A stretch of 64,000 nt of DNA from Ga0077555 sp963761475. GTDB taxonomy: Bacteria > Pseudomonadota > Alphaproteobacteria > Rhizobiales > Hyphomicrobiaceae. The stretch covers positions 434,001-498,000 of the forward strand of contig CAVXGT010000019.1 in assembly GCA_963761475.1 (NCBI GenBank). Direction: 5' to 3'. Shown here one piece after another: positions 9,133 to 17,777 of this stretch. Numbering within the stretch: the first letter of the stretch is position 1; each line of letters starts with the position of its first letter. The translations under genes and the position numbers were made by a program. The notes beneath the pieces are model-generated. The model was not told the DNA's origin and did not search any database. It saw nothing but the letters and a program-made list of their open reading frames with translations.

Positions 9133-9309
9133 ATGAAGACCCTGTCTAAGTTCGTGAAGTGCGAGTCGGGCGCAACGGCCATCGAGTACGGCCTGATCGC
9201 CGCGCTGATCGGCGTTGCCATCATCACCGTCGTGAACAACGCCGGCCAGGAAATCCAGGGCACGTTCGCGGACGTCGAGGCCGGCCTCAAGAAGCGCCCC
9301 GCCGCCTAA
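9133..9309 (+). CDS. Flp-type pilin subunit (first copy)
   Basis: A 58-residue prepilin and the likely major subunit of the Flp pilus (called pilA in Caulobacter and flp in Aggregatibacter). A short basic leader ends at ESG. The mature part begins ATAIEYGLIAALIGVAIITV, with the glutamate at +4 and tyrosine at +5 that define the Flp motif, and should be cleaved by the CpaA peptidase encoded 690 bp downstream. The ATG at 9133 follows GGGAGAG. A hairpin with T-rich tail follows the gene, consistent with an abundant short transcript. The C-terminus GLKKRPAA is shared with the second pilin. Confidence 0.93.
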   Translation: MKTLSKFVKCESGATAIEYGLIAALIGVAIITVVNNAGQEIQGTFADVEAGLKKRPAA

Positions 9310-9360
9310 GGCTGGCTTCAGACGCCGACATTGTGGGCGTCGACAAGGCCGCAAGCTTCG

Positions 9361-9397
9361 CCGCCCGGTGCCGAAAGGTCCGGGCGGTTTGCGTTTG
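9361..9397 (+). terminator. Terminator-like hairpin between the two pilin genes
   Basis: An 8-bp stem (9361-9368 with 9380-9387), whose loop contains a CC-GAAA-GG mini-stem, is followed by TTTGCGTTT. It lies 50 bp after the first pilin stop and probably lets that pilin be made in excess, with partial read-through to the rest of the locus. Confidence 0.6.
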
Positions 9398-9621
9398 TGA
9401 CTTTGGGAGCAGCGGAAGCGCGAATTGGAAAACGCTTTCGATCCAAAAGTTCTTTCTGCATTCATCAAACAGTTACGCCGATTTATTCTCTCATCGCGCA
9501 CACATTCACTCCTATTCCGAGCGAGCCTCCTTGTTAACACTCTCGCCCTAATGTTTGCATCGAGCAGGAGCCAACGGCTGGGATGGCTGGAAATTGGCGA
9601 TCAGCGCAAGGGAGAGAGTTC

Positions 9622-9801
9622 GTGCGTAGTCTTGTCAAAAAAGCGCTTCGGGACGAGAACGGTGCGACGGCGATCGAGTATTCGTTGATTGCCGCCTTCA
9701 TCGCCATCGCGATCATCACGGTTCTCCAGGCCGTGGGCATAGAGCTCCAGTCCATCTTCGTCGACGTCGAGGGTGGCCTGAAGAAGCGGCCAGCCGCCTA
9801 G
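9622..9801 (+). CDS. Flp-type pilin subunit (second copy)
   Basis: A 59-residue Flp prepilin. The leader with two lysines, KKALRDENG, is followed by mature ATAIEYSLIAAFIAIAIITV. The start is taken as GTG at 9622 because GGGAGAGAG lies just upstream, matching the arrangement at the first pilin. An ATG at 9583 would add an atypical leader. The tail VEGGLKKRPAA almost repeats that of the first pilin. It may be a minor or alternative subunit of the same pilus. Confidence 0.85.
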   Translation: MRSLVKKALRDENGATAIEYSLIAAFIAIAIITVLQAVGIELQSIFVDVEGGLKKRPAA

Positions 9802-9808
9802 ACTGCTG

Positions 9809-9840
9809 GCATCGGGTGCGCCGGCTTCCGGCACCGATGC
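9809..9840 (+). other. Stem-loop between pilin 2 and cpaA
   Basis: A 7-bp perfect outer stem (9809-9815 with 9834-9840) continues inward through bulges to a CCGG-CTT-CCGG tip. It has no T tract, so mRNA stabilisation or partial attenuation is more likely than full termination. It starts 8 nt after the pilin stop. Confidence 0.4.
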
Positions 9841-9995
9841 AAGGCTGAACGGCCGGGTTGCTGGGGTGCCGGCGCTCCCGGCCAGCGTCAAAAGGTTGAT
9901 GGATGCCAGGGGAAGTTTACGCAGGCTTAACCAGTTTGCGAGATGCTTCCTAGGTCCCGCCGCGTTGCTCGGCGACAGCTAGTTGGTGCGTCATC

Positions 9996-10499
9996 GTGAT
10001 CGAGTTCGTCCTGTTCCTGATGTTTCCCGCCGCCATGGCCCTTGCCGGGGCAATGGACCTTTTCACGATGACAATCCCGAACCGGATCACGGTCGGGCTG
10101 GTCGTCGCGTTCGTCGTTGCGGCCATCGCTGCGCCGCTCGGTTGGCATCAACTCGCAAGTCATGTGGGCGCGGGCGCCCTGATGCTGGTGATCGGCATCT
10201 TCATGTTCTCGCGTGGCTGGTTCGGCGGTGGTGACGCCAAGCTGCTGGCGGCTGCCGCTCTCTGGTTCGGGTTCGAGAACCTCCTGCAATACCTGATCAT
10301 GGTCTCGATCTCCGGCGGTGCGCTGGTGCTTGCCATCCTGTTCTACCGGAGCATGGCGCTGCCGCTCTGGATGCATGACGAAAAATGGGCCGTGCGGCTG
10401 CACACGAAGGCCGGCGGGATCCCCTACGGCATCGCACTCGCAGCAGCGGGATTGTGGCTCTACCCCTCTTCGACGTGGTTCGCCTCGCTGGCGATGTGA
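9996..10499 (+). CDS. cpaA: Prepilin peptidase of the Flp pilus (A24 family)
   Basis: A 167-residue integral membrane aspartyl protease that removes the leader of Flp prepilins. It has five or six hydrophobic segments and the two catalytic aspartates expected of the family: in AMDLFTMTIPNR (about residue 25) and in GGGDAKLLAAAALW (about residue 78). It lacks the N-methylation domain of PilD, as usual for CpaA/TadV. The start is GTG at 9996 with a weak ribosome site; the reading frame before the first membrane segment supports it. It lies between the pilins and cpaB as in Caulobacter. Confidence 0.92.
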   Translation: MIEFVLFLMFPAAMALAGAMDLFTMTIPNRITVGLVVAFVVAAIAAPLGWHQLASHVGAGALMLVIGIFMFSRGWFGGGDAKLLAAAALWFGFENLLQYLIMVSISGGALVLAILFYRSMALPLWMHDEKWAVRLHTKAGGIPYGIALAAAGLWLYPSSTWFASLAM

Positions 10500-10646
10500 G
10501 GGGTTGAGGAGATCCGAATAAAATCTTGCTCATTTGCGCTTTCCTTTCTGTCCCGGTGCAGCGGTTAACCGCGCATTGACGTTTCTCCCGCACATTGCAG
10601 GGACGTAACGCCGTGCCCTTCCGGGGAAGAAAGGAAGACTTGCGCC

Positions 10647-11444
10647 ATGAAGCGGGGACAGCTGATCGGAATTGCGATCGCAGGAGTTTGCGGGCTGGGC
10701 GCCTTCATGCTCGCCAAAAATATCGTCTCCAAACCTCGGGAAATCAGGGTCGAGAAGCAGGCTCACGCCACCGAGGTGCTGGTTGCGCGTGCCAACATCG
10801 GCCTCGGCCAGATCACAACTGATTCGAGCTTCCGCTGGCAGGCTTGGCCGGCTGATGCCGTGCCGCCCGGATCCGTCAGCCGCGAACACGGTGCTGGCGG
10901 CAATATCCGCAACTACGTCGGCTCGATTGCCCGCTCGCCGATCCTGGCCGGAGAGCCCATCACCAAGGCCAAGCTGGTCAGTGCGAAGGACGGCGGCGTA
11001 CTTGCTGCCATTCTGCCGCAGGGTCGGCGCGCGGTGTCGGTTGCGATCCGTGAGGAGCACCTGGCGGCCGGCAAGATGATCCTGCCCAACGATCGCGTCG
11101 ACGTGATCCTGATCCGTCGCCAGCGTTCGCGCGGCGGCCAAGAGGAAGTGTCCAGCGAAACCATCTTCCGCGACGTGCGTGTGCTCGCCATCGGCCAGCG
11201 CATCGAGGTCAAGGAAGGTCAGAAGAATGCGGACGGCAATACGGCGACCCTCGAGCTTTCGGCCGAAGAGGCCGAGGAGCTCGTGCTGTCGCGAGCCAAG
11301 GGCGAGATCACGCTCGCGCTGCGCTCGATTGCCGACTTCAACAAGAAGGATGAGGGCAAGAACCTCAAGAAGGACGCCAAAGCTTCGAGCACGGTCAAGG
11401 TGCTGCGCTACGGCGTCAAGTCGCGAACCTACGGCGTTAATTGA
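10647..11444 (+). CDS. cpaB: Flp pilus assembly protein CpaB (RcpC)
   Basis: A 265-residue periplasmic protein of the Flp pilus secretin complex. One N-terminal membrane segment (about residues 4-24) is followed by a SAF domain around residues 45-110, including the SIARSPILAGEPI block. The RcpC region follows, with RAVSVAIREEHLAAGKMILPNDRVDVILI. The C-terminal 40 residues are lysine-rich. The family is thought to support the secretin CpaC, encoded next, at the outer membrane. Confidence 0.93.
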   Translation: MKRGQLIGIAIAGVCGLGAFMLAKNIVSKPREIRVEKQAHATEVLVARANIGLGQITTDSSFRWQAWPADAVPPGSVSREHGAGGNIRNYVGSIARSPILAGEPITKAKLVSAKDGGVLAAILPQGRRAVSVAIREEHLAAGKMILPNDRVDVILIRRQRSRGGQEEVSSETIFRDVRVLAIGQRIEVKEGQKNADGNTATLELSAEEAEELVLSRAKGEITLALRSIADFNKKDEGKNLKKDAKASSTVKVLRYGVKSRTYGVN

Positions 11445-11538
11445 ACATAGACGGTTGTCTCACTCGTATGCGGATTGAGTTGTGTTGCGTTCCTGCGTGC
11501 ATCCGTTGTCCCGGTAGCTCGTCAGAAGGCCTGATGAA

Positions 11539-13134
11539 ATGCGCAACTACTCGATGAAGACCAGCATTGTCGCTCTTGCAGGGCTCTTGGGCCTCCAAAT
11601 GGCAGCAATGACACAATCCGCTACTGCTGCAGATTATTCGAGGAACGGCGTCAAGGCCGTCAGCAGTCAGCCGGACTTCGGCACTGCCCACAATTCGATT
11701 GTGCGCATCTCCGAGCAAGACCGATATCCGGTGCACCGCGGCATCAAGCTCGGCCGCAACAAGTCGACGCTGGTCGAGCTCTCGCGGGAGCTGCGCGACG
11801 TGATCGTTTCCAACCCGGACATTGTCGATGCCGTTGTGCAGTCCTCCAATCGTGTCTACCTGATCGGCAAGAAGGTCGGGCAGGCCAATGCCTTCTTCTT
11901 CGATTCGAACGGCGAGCAGATCGTCACGTTCGAGATCGCGGTCGAGCATGACACGGGAATGCTGGATTCGCTCTACAAGCGTCTCATTCCAGGTTCCAAC
12001 ATCAAGACCGAGATCCTCAACGAGACGGTCATCTTGACCGGTTCGGTGCGCAATCCTTCGGATGCGAGCCGGGCTGCCGATATTGCCAGCCGCTTCATCG
12101 TCGGTCCGACGCCCGAGCAGGATGGCCGGCAGATGAAGAAGGTCATCAACCTCCTGCAGGTCGAGGCCGAAGAGCAGGTGATGCTCAAGGTGACGGTGGC
12201 CGAGGTCGAGCGCTCCGTACTCAAGCAGTTCGGCATCAATCTCAGCAGCCAGCTCAATATCGGCAATTTCGCCACGGGCATCATGACGGCCAACGCCTTC
12301 CCGCTGACGACGGTTGCGGGTCTCGGTGGTGCCATCAAGGCCGGCACGCGAACCGATCGGCCCTATGGCGCGGGTTGCGGCATCGTCAGCGATTCGATTC
12401 TCGAGGATCCGCCGATCATCGGCACTTCGGGCGGGATTGGTCACTGGGGCACGGGCAACAACTGCGTGTCGCAGGGAATCAAGGCGCTCGAGCGCAACGG
12501 TCTTATCAAGACGCTGGCCGAACCCAACCTGACCGCGATCTCTGGCGAAGCCGCCAAGTTCCTGGCCGGTGGTGAATTCCCGGTGCCGGTGTCGGTCAAC
12601 GGTAACAACATCGGCATCACCTTCAAGGAGTTCGGTGTCTCCGTCGCCTTCACGCCTGTGGTGCTCTCGGAAGGCCGGATCAACCTGAAGATCGAGACGA
12701 TCGTGTCCGAGCTCACCGATGCCGGCGCCATCCAGATCAACGGTATCGGCCTGCCGGCCCTGAAGAAGCGTGAGGCCAAGTCGACGGTCGAACTGCCGTC
12801 GGGTGGAACGCTCGCCATGGCCGGGCTGATCTCGGATGACACGCGGAAGAACATCGACGGCATGCCGGGTCTGAAGGACCTGCCGATTCTCGGCACCCTG
12901 TTCCGCAGCCAGGACTTCATCAAGCGCGAGACGGAACTCGTGGTGATGGTGACGCCCTATGTCGTACGGCCCCAGGCCCGCCAGAACCTGGCCCGCCCGA
13001 CCGACGGACTGGCACCAGCTTCCGACCTCAAGTCCAACCTGCTCGGTCACATGAACCGGATCTACGGCAAGAACGTGCCGCCCCGGGCTGAGGGTGGACT
13101 GAAGGACGGCAGCATCGGCTTCATCGTGGACTAA
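11539..13134 (+). CDS. cpaC: Flp pilus outer-membrane secretin CpaC (RcpA)
   Basis: A 531-residue type II/III secretin forming the outer-membrane channel for the pilus. A signal peptide of about 31 residues ends TAA before DYSRN. An N-terminal pilus-secretin domain follows (about 60-135, HRGIKLGRNKSTLVELSREL), then a BON-like domain (about 140-200). The secretin core lies at about 310-490, with VPVSVNGNNIGITFKEFGV and the late ELVVMVTPYVVRP signature. It lies directly before cpaD, its pilotin-like partner. A second in-frame ATG at 11554 cannot be excluded. Confidence 0.94.
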   Translation: MRNYSMKTSIVALAGLLGLQMAAMTQSATAADYSRNGVKAVSSQPDFGTAHNSIVRISEQDRYPVHRGIKLGRNKSTLVELSRELRDVIVSNPDIVDAVVQSSNRVYLIGKKVGQANAFFFDSNGEQIVTFEIAVEHDTGMLDSLYKRLIPGSNIKTEILNETVILTGSVRNPSDASRAADIASRFIVGPTPEQDGRQMKKVINLLQVEAEEQVMLKVTVAEVERSVLKQFGINLSSQLNIGNFATGIMTANAFPLTTVAGLGGAIKAGTRTDRPYGAGCGIVSDSILEDPPIIGTSGGIGHWGTGNNCVSQGIKALERNGLIKTLAEPNLTAISGEAAKFLAGGEFPVPVSVNGNNIGITFKEFGVSVAFTPVVLSEGRINLKIETIVSELTDAGAIQINGIGLPALKKREAKSTVELPSGGTLAMAGLISDDTRKNIDGMPGLKDLPILGTLFRSQDFIKRETELVVMVTPYVVRPQARQNLARPTDGLAPASDLKSNLLGHMNRIYGKNVPPRAEGGLKDGSIGFIVD

Positions 13135-13157
13135 GGCGCGAGCGTCGGAGAGAGAAA

Positions 13158-13902
13158 ATGCAGATCCCAATGTCCCGCCAAAATCCAGCAAGTCGGTATG
13201 TCGCCATGATCTCCCGTATTGCCATCGTCTCGGTTGCTGCACTGTCGCTGGCGGCCTGCTCCAAGACACTCGAGTTCGACCGGCCATGTAGCAGGCTGGT
13301 CCATGATCGATGCGTCGCAGCGCCATCCCATCATCGTCTCCGAGCAGCCGGCGAACTTGTCGCTGCGGGTGGCGCGGGGGGCTCACGGACTGACGCCGCA
13401 TCAGCGGGCCAAACTGTCCGACTTTCTCGCCCGCTACCGGGGGAGCGATACAGGCAACGGCCGCTTGACAATGAACGTGCCGTCCGGTTCGCCGAACGAA
13501 ATCTCGTCGCTGAGGGCGGTCGAGGACGCACGCAGCATCGTGCGCGATTTCGGCATCGACGACACCAGGGTGGCGGTTGCCGCCTACTACGCCGACAACG
13601 ATCATCAGCCACCGATCCGGGTGTCCTACACCAGGTTCGTGGCCGAGGCGCCGGAATGCGGCAACTGGCCGACCAACGTCTCCGACGACACGCGCAACCT
13701 GCCACATCCCAATCTCGGGTGCTCCACGCAGCGCAACTTCGCAATGCAGGTTGCCAATCCGGCGGATCTGCTCGGGCCGAGGACCATGACGCCTACGACG
13801 TCTGAACGGCGCGACGTGAAGTGGGAGAAATTCAATCAGGGCGAGACGGTCGTGTCCAAGAAGGACGGCGACGAGCGCGCTTCCACCAAGAGCGAGAAGT
13901 AA
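13158..13902 (+). CDS. cpaD: Flp pilus biogenesis lipoprotein CpaD, frameshifted in this sequence
   Basis: A CpaD-family outer-membrane lipoprotein of about 247 residues that assists the secretin. The first frame gives the start (ATG 13158 after GGAGAGAG), a signal peptide and the lipobox LSLAAC. At about 13282-13286 the frame must change: the second frame continues HVAGWSMIDASQRHPI to the stop at 13902, including the family tail with APECGNWPTN and GCSTQRNFAMQVANPADLL. The span is 3n+1, so one extra base in CGGCC restores a full protein. Nothing else in the gene looks decayed, so a sequencing insertion is likely. Confidence 0.85.
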
Positions 13903-13912
13903 ACGGGAGAGC

Positions 13913-15217
13913 ATGATGATCAGACAGTCGCAAACCAGGGCTGACGATACCGGCCACGTGCTCGAGACGGACGGTGGTGACTATCACGCCAACGACGAGC
14001 ATTCCGACCGGGCCCGGCCGATTCCCCGGATCTCTATCCAGGCCTTCTGTGAGCAACCCGTCAGTGCGGAGGCGGTGCAGGTGGCCGCCGACGACCGGCG
14101 TTTGTCGAAGGCACATGTGAGTGTGCATATGGGCGGCATCGAGGCGGCCGTTGCGCACTACCAGGAGAGCCCGACGCCGAACCTCATTATCATCGAATCG
14201 ACGCTGCCGCGGCAGGCGCTGATCGGTGAGCTGGATCATCTGGCGGAAAGCTGCGATGCCGGGACGAAAGTGATCGTCATCGGCAAAGCCAACGATGTCA
14301 TCCTCTACCGTGAACTGCTGAAGCGCGGCGTGTCGGAATATCTGATCGCGCCGATCAATGCGATGCAGATCATGGAGAGCATTTCCAACCTCTACAACGA
14401 TCCGACCGCCGATCCGGTGGGCCACATCTTCGCGTTCATCGGCGCCAAGGGTGGCATCGGCTCGTCGACGGTTTGCCACAACGTGTCGTGGTGCATGTCG
14501 GAGCTACTGCAGTCGAGTGTGGTGATCGCCGACTTCGACTTGGCGTTCGGCACCGCCGGTCTCGATTTCAACCAGGATCCGGTGCAGGGCATCGCCGAAG
14601 CCCTGAACAGCCCGGAACGCCTTGATGAAGTGCTGCTCGATCGCTTGTTGACGAAGTGCTCGGAGCATCTGTCGATTTTCGCTGCGCCGGGCACGCTCGA
14701 TCGTGACTACGACCTGACGGCCGACAGCTGCGACATCGTTCTCGACGTCGTGCGCCAGAACGTGCCCTACGTCACCGTCGATCTGCCGCATGTGTGGACG
14801 TCGTGGTCGAAGCGCATCCTGACGCAGGCCGATGAGATCGTGGTCACGGCGACGCCGGACCTCGCCAGCCTCAGAAACACGAAGAACCTCGTCGACCTGC
14901 TGAAGCAGATCAGGGCCAATGATCGTCCGCCGCATCTGGTGGTGAACATGCAGGGCCTGCCGAAGCGGCCGGAGATTCCGGTGAAGGATTTCGAGGCCGC
15001 GCTGGACCTCAAAGCCAGTGCCGTCATCGAGTTCGACGCGGAGACGTTCGGTCAAGCGGCCAACAACGGCCAGATGATCGAGGAAATGGCGCCGAAGGCG
15101 AAGTCGGTCAACCAGTTCCGCGACGTTGCGCTCACGATCACTGGGCGCCAGCAGAACAAAGTAGAGAAGAAATCCGGTCTGGCTCCTCTTCTCGAGCGGT
15201 TCAAGATCAAGCGGTAG
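13913..15217 (+). CDS. cpaE: Flp pilus assembly ATPase-like protein CpaE (TadZ)
   Basis: A 434-residue cytoplasmic protein that places the pilus machine at its site. The N-terminal 130 residues form a receiver-like (atypical response-regulator) domain, and residues about 165-410 a MinD/ParA-like domain. The P-loop reads IGAKGGIGSSTVCHN: the first lysine of the deviant Walker A is present, but the KT pair of ParA proteins is replaced by SST. Later motifs VIADFDLAFGTAGLD and YVTVDLPHVW match Walker A' and B positions. Start at 13913 after GGGAGAGC; ATG at 13916 is an alternative. Confidence 0.93.
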   Translation: MMIRQSQTRADDTGHVLETDGGDYHANDEHSDRARPIPRISIQAFCEQPVSAEAVQVAADDRRLSKAHVSVHMGGIEAAVAHYQESPTPNLIIIESTLPRQALIGELDHLAESCDAGTKVIVIGKANDVILYRELLKRGVSEYLIAPINAMQIMESISNLYNDPTADPVGHIFAFIGAKGGIGSSTVCHNVSWCMSELLQSSVVIADFDLAFGTAGLDFNQDPVQGIAEALNSPERLDEVLLDRLLTKCSEHLSIFAAPGTLDRDYDLTADSCDIVLDVVRQNVPYVTVDLPHVWTSWSKRILTQADEIVVTATPDLASLRNTKNLVDLLKQIRANDRPPHLVVNMQGLPKRPEIPVKDFEAALDLKASAVIEFDAETFGQAANNGQMIEEMAPKAKSVNQFRDVALTITGRQQNKVEKKSGLAPLLERFKIKR

Positions 15218-15228
15218 GAGCTGACTAG

Positions 15229-16722
15229 ATGTTCGGAAGACGCTCGAATGAGGGAGGCGCCCAGCCGCAAAGGCGGGCGATCACTCACCAGGGAGGCCAA
15301 TCAGCCCAACCCAAGGGGCCGGAACAACGGCCGACGCAAACGCAAAACCAGACGCCGCCGCCCAGCAGCGCGCCGAAGGTGGAGCCCGTCGAGGCGCAGC
15401 GCAAGCACTCGGAAGAGTACTACGATGTAAAGACGACGGTCTTCAATGCGTTGATCGACACGATCGACCTCACGCAGCTGGCCAAGCTCGAAGCGGCGGC
15501 AGCGCGCGAGGAAATCCGCGACATCGTCAGCGAAATCATCCAGCTGAAGAACGTCGTTATGTCGATTGCCGAGCAGGAGGAACTGCTCGAGGACATCTGT
15601 AACGACGTGCTCGGCTATGGTCCGCTCGAGCCTTTGCTGGCGCGTGACGATATCGCCGACATCATGGTCAACGGTGCCACGACCACCTTCATCGAAGTCG
15701 GTGGCAAGGTGCAGAAGACAGGCGTCCGTTTTGCCGACAATGCGCAGCTGATGAATATCTGCCAGCGCATCGTCAGCCAGGTCGGCCGGCGCGTCGACGA
15801 ATCGAGCCCGATCTGCGACGCGCGTCTTCCGGACGGAAGTCGTGTCAATGTGATCGCGCCACCACTGGCGATCGATGGTCCGGCACTGACAATTCGTAAG
15901 TTCAAAAAGGACCGTTTGAGGCTAGAGCAGCTTGCCAAATTCGGTTCGATCTCTCCGGCCGGCAAGACGCTGCTGGAGATCATCGGCCGGGTGCGCTGCA
16001 ACGTCATCGTCTCCGGCGGTACGGGGTCGGGCAAGACGACGCTGCTCAACTGCATCTCGGCGACGGTTGATGCCGACGAGCGCATCATCACGTGCGAGGA
16101 CTCGGCGGAGCTGCAGCTGCAGCAGCCCCACGTGGTGCGGTTGGAAACGAGACCGCCCAACCTCGAAGGTGAAGGCCAGATCACGATGCGTGATCTCGTC
16201 AAGAACTGCCTGCGTATGCGGCCTGAGCGGATCATCGTCGGCGAGGTTCGTGGACCTGAAGCCTTCGATCTGCTGCAGGCGATGAATACGGGTCACGACG
16301 GCTCGATGGGAACGTTGCACGCAAACAGCCCGCGTGAGGCCATCAGTCGTATGGAATTGATGATCATGATGGGCGGCTTCACGCTGCCGACCAAGACCAT
16401 CCGAGAAATGATCACCGGCTCCGTCGACATCATCGTGCAGGCCTCTCGTTTGCGTGACGGCTCGCGCAAGATCACGCACATCACCGAGGTGGTGGGCATG
16501 GAAGGCGAGGTCGTGACGCTCCAGAACCTGTTCGTCTACGAGATCACGGGTGAAGATGCGCAAGGCAAGATTGTTGGACGGCACCGTTCGACGGGCATTG
16601 CGCGGCCCCGGTTCTGGGAGAGGGCGGAGTACTACGGCGAAACCGAGCGGCTGACGCAGGCACTCGCTTCGGCGGAAGTGCAGGATTCCTTCGGCAACAC
16701 CATGGGTGAGTCACATGGCTGA
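15229..16722 (+). CDS. cpaF: Flp pilus secretion ATPase CpaF (TadA)
   Basis: A 497-residue hexameric ATPase of the type II/IV secretion family that powers pilus assembly. The first 55 residues are a proline/glutamine-rich linker. The N-terminal domain carries YGPLEPLLARDDIADIMVNG. The Walker A is GGTGSGKTTLLN (about residue 263), the Asp box lies in ITCEDSAELQLQQPHVVRLE, Walker B in RIIVGEVRGPEAFDLLQAMN, and the His box in GTLHANSPREAISRM. Its stop overlaps the tadB start by 8 bp, indicating coupling. Confidence 0.96.
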   Translation: MFGRRSNEGGAQPQRRAITHQGGQSAQPKGPEQRPTQTQNQTPPPSSAPKVEPVEAQRKHSEEYYDVKTTVFNALIDTIDLTQLAKLEAAAAREEIRDIVSEIIQLKNVVMSIAEQEELLEDICNDVLGYGPLEPLLARDDIADIMVNGATTTFIEVGGKVQKTGVRFADNAQLMNICQRIVSQVGRRVDESSPICDARLPDGSRVNVIAPPLAIDGPALTIRKFKKDRLRLEQLAKFGSISPAGKTLLEIIGRVRCNVIVSGGTGSGKTTLLNCISATVDADERIITCEDSAELQLQQPHVVRLETRPPNLEGEGQITMRDLVKNCLRMRPERIIVGEVRGPEAFDLLQAMNTGHDGSMGTLHANSPREAISRMELMIMMGGFTLPTKTIREMITGSVDIIVQASRLRDGSRKITHITEVVGMEGEVVTLQNLFVYEITGEDAQGKIVGRHRSTGIARPRFWERAEYYGETERLTQALASAEVQDSFGNTMGESHG

Positions 16723-17719
16723 TCTTTCGCCTGAAATGCTGCAAATCGCACTCGGTCTGGTGATCGCCATCAGCGCCGGCGTGGTGATCTATATGATCGC
16801 CAACCCGTACCTCTCGGGCGAGATCGCCCGAGACAAGAGGATACAGGGTGTCACCGAGAACCGTGCCAAGCGGGGTGCTGCGCGGGCGAGAGACGAGGAA
16901 GCCAACAACCGCCGCAAAGCGGTTGCGGACACGCTGAAAGAAATCGAGGACCGTCAGAAGTCGAAGGAGAAGGTCAATCTGCGCATGAGGCTGCAGAGGG
17001 CCGGTCTCGACATCACGACCAATGTCTTCTGGATCGCGAGCCTGATCACTGGTGCTGCTGTCGGCATCACCACCTTCCTGTCGACTCCGGGCATGAACCC
17101 ATTGGTGTCGGTGGCAGCCGCATTCGTTGGCGCCTTCGGCCTTCCGGGGTGGGTGGTGTCGATGATGACGAAGCGGCGGCAGGCCAAGTTCACGAACGAG
17201 TTCGCCAATGCCATCGACGTCATCGTGCGCGGCGTCAAGTCCGGTCTGCCGCTCAACGAGTGCCTCGGCATCATCGCACGTGAAAGCCCGTCGCCGATTC
17301 GCGAGGAGTTTGCGGAACTGGTCGAGCAGACGCGGGTCGGCGTGCCGCTGACCGACTGCTTCGATCGCATGATGACGCGCATGCCGCTGCCGGAAGTGAA
17401 GTTCTTCGCCATCGTCATCGGCATCCAGCAGCAGGCCGGCGGCAACTTGTCGGAAGCGCTGGGCAACCTGTCAGGCGTGCTGCGCGACCGCAAGCGGCTG
17501 GCGATGAAGGTGAAGGCGCTGTCGGCGGAAGCCAAGGCCTCGGCGGCCGTGCTCGGATCGCTGCCGTTCATCGTTATGTCGATGGTCTACATCACGACGC
17601 CCAAGTACATCATGCTGCTGTTCACTACCAAGATGGGGCAGTTCATGCTGATGGCAGCGGCGACGTGGATGACGTGTGGCATCCTTGTGATGCGCAAGAT
17701 GATCAACTTCAAATACTGA
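16715..17719 (+). CDS. tadB: Flp pilus inner-membrane platform protein TadB
   Basis: A 334-residue type II secretion F-domain protein, one half of the inner-membrane platform with TadC. A first membrane segment near residues 8-30 is followed by a long basic cytoplasmic helix, two membrane segments (about 100-145), the T2SSF domain (about 175-300, ANAIDVIVRGVKSGLPLNECL) and a last pair of membrane segments. The ATG at 16715 is preferred to the GTG at 16706, with GGTGAG upstream. It overlaps the cpaF end. Confidence 0.93.
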   Translation: MADLSPEMLQIALGLVIAISAGVVIYMIANPYLSGEIARDKRIQGVTENRAKRGAARARDEEANNRRKAVADTLKEIEDRQKSKEKVNLRMRLQRAGLDITTNVFWIASLITGAAVGITTFLSTPGMNPLVSVAAAFVGAFGLPGWVVSMMTKRRQAKFTNEFANAIDVIVRGVKSGLPLNECLGIIARESPSPIREEFAELVEQTRVGVPLTDCFDRMMTRMPLPEVKFFAIVIGIQQQAGGNLSEALGNLSGVLRDRKRLAMKVKALSAEAKASAAVLGSLPFIVMSMVYITTPKYIMLLFTTKMGQFMLMAAATWMTCGILVMRKMINFKY

Positions 17720-17777
17720 TTTGAACTGCGGGGGCGGCAGGGGCCGCTTCCGCTGCCAGGAGAGCGAGAGGCACACC

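Noticed and set aside
11437..13914. An 825-residue open frame on the minus strand opposite cpaC and cpaD
   Set aside because: It is the antisense of genuine cpaC/cpaD coding sequence; high-GC codon bias opens such frames. Composition is arginine/histidine-rich without any domain pattern.
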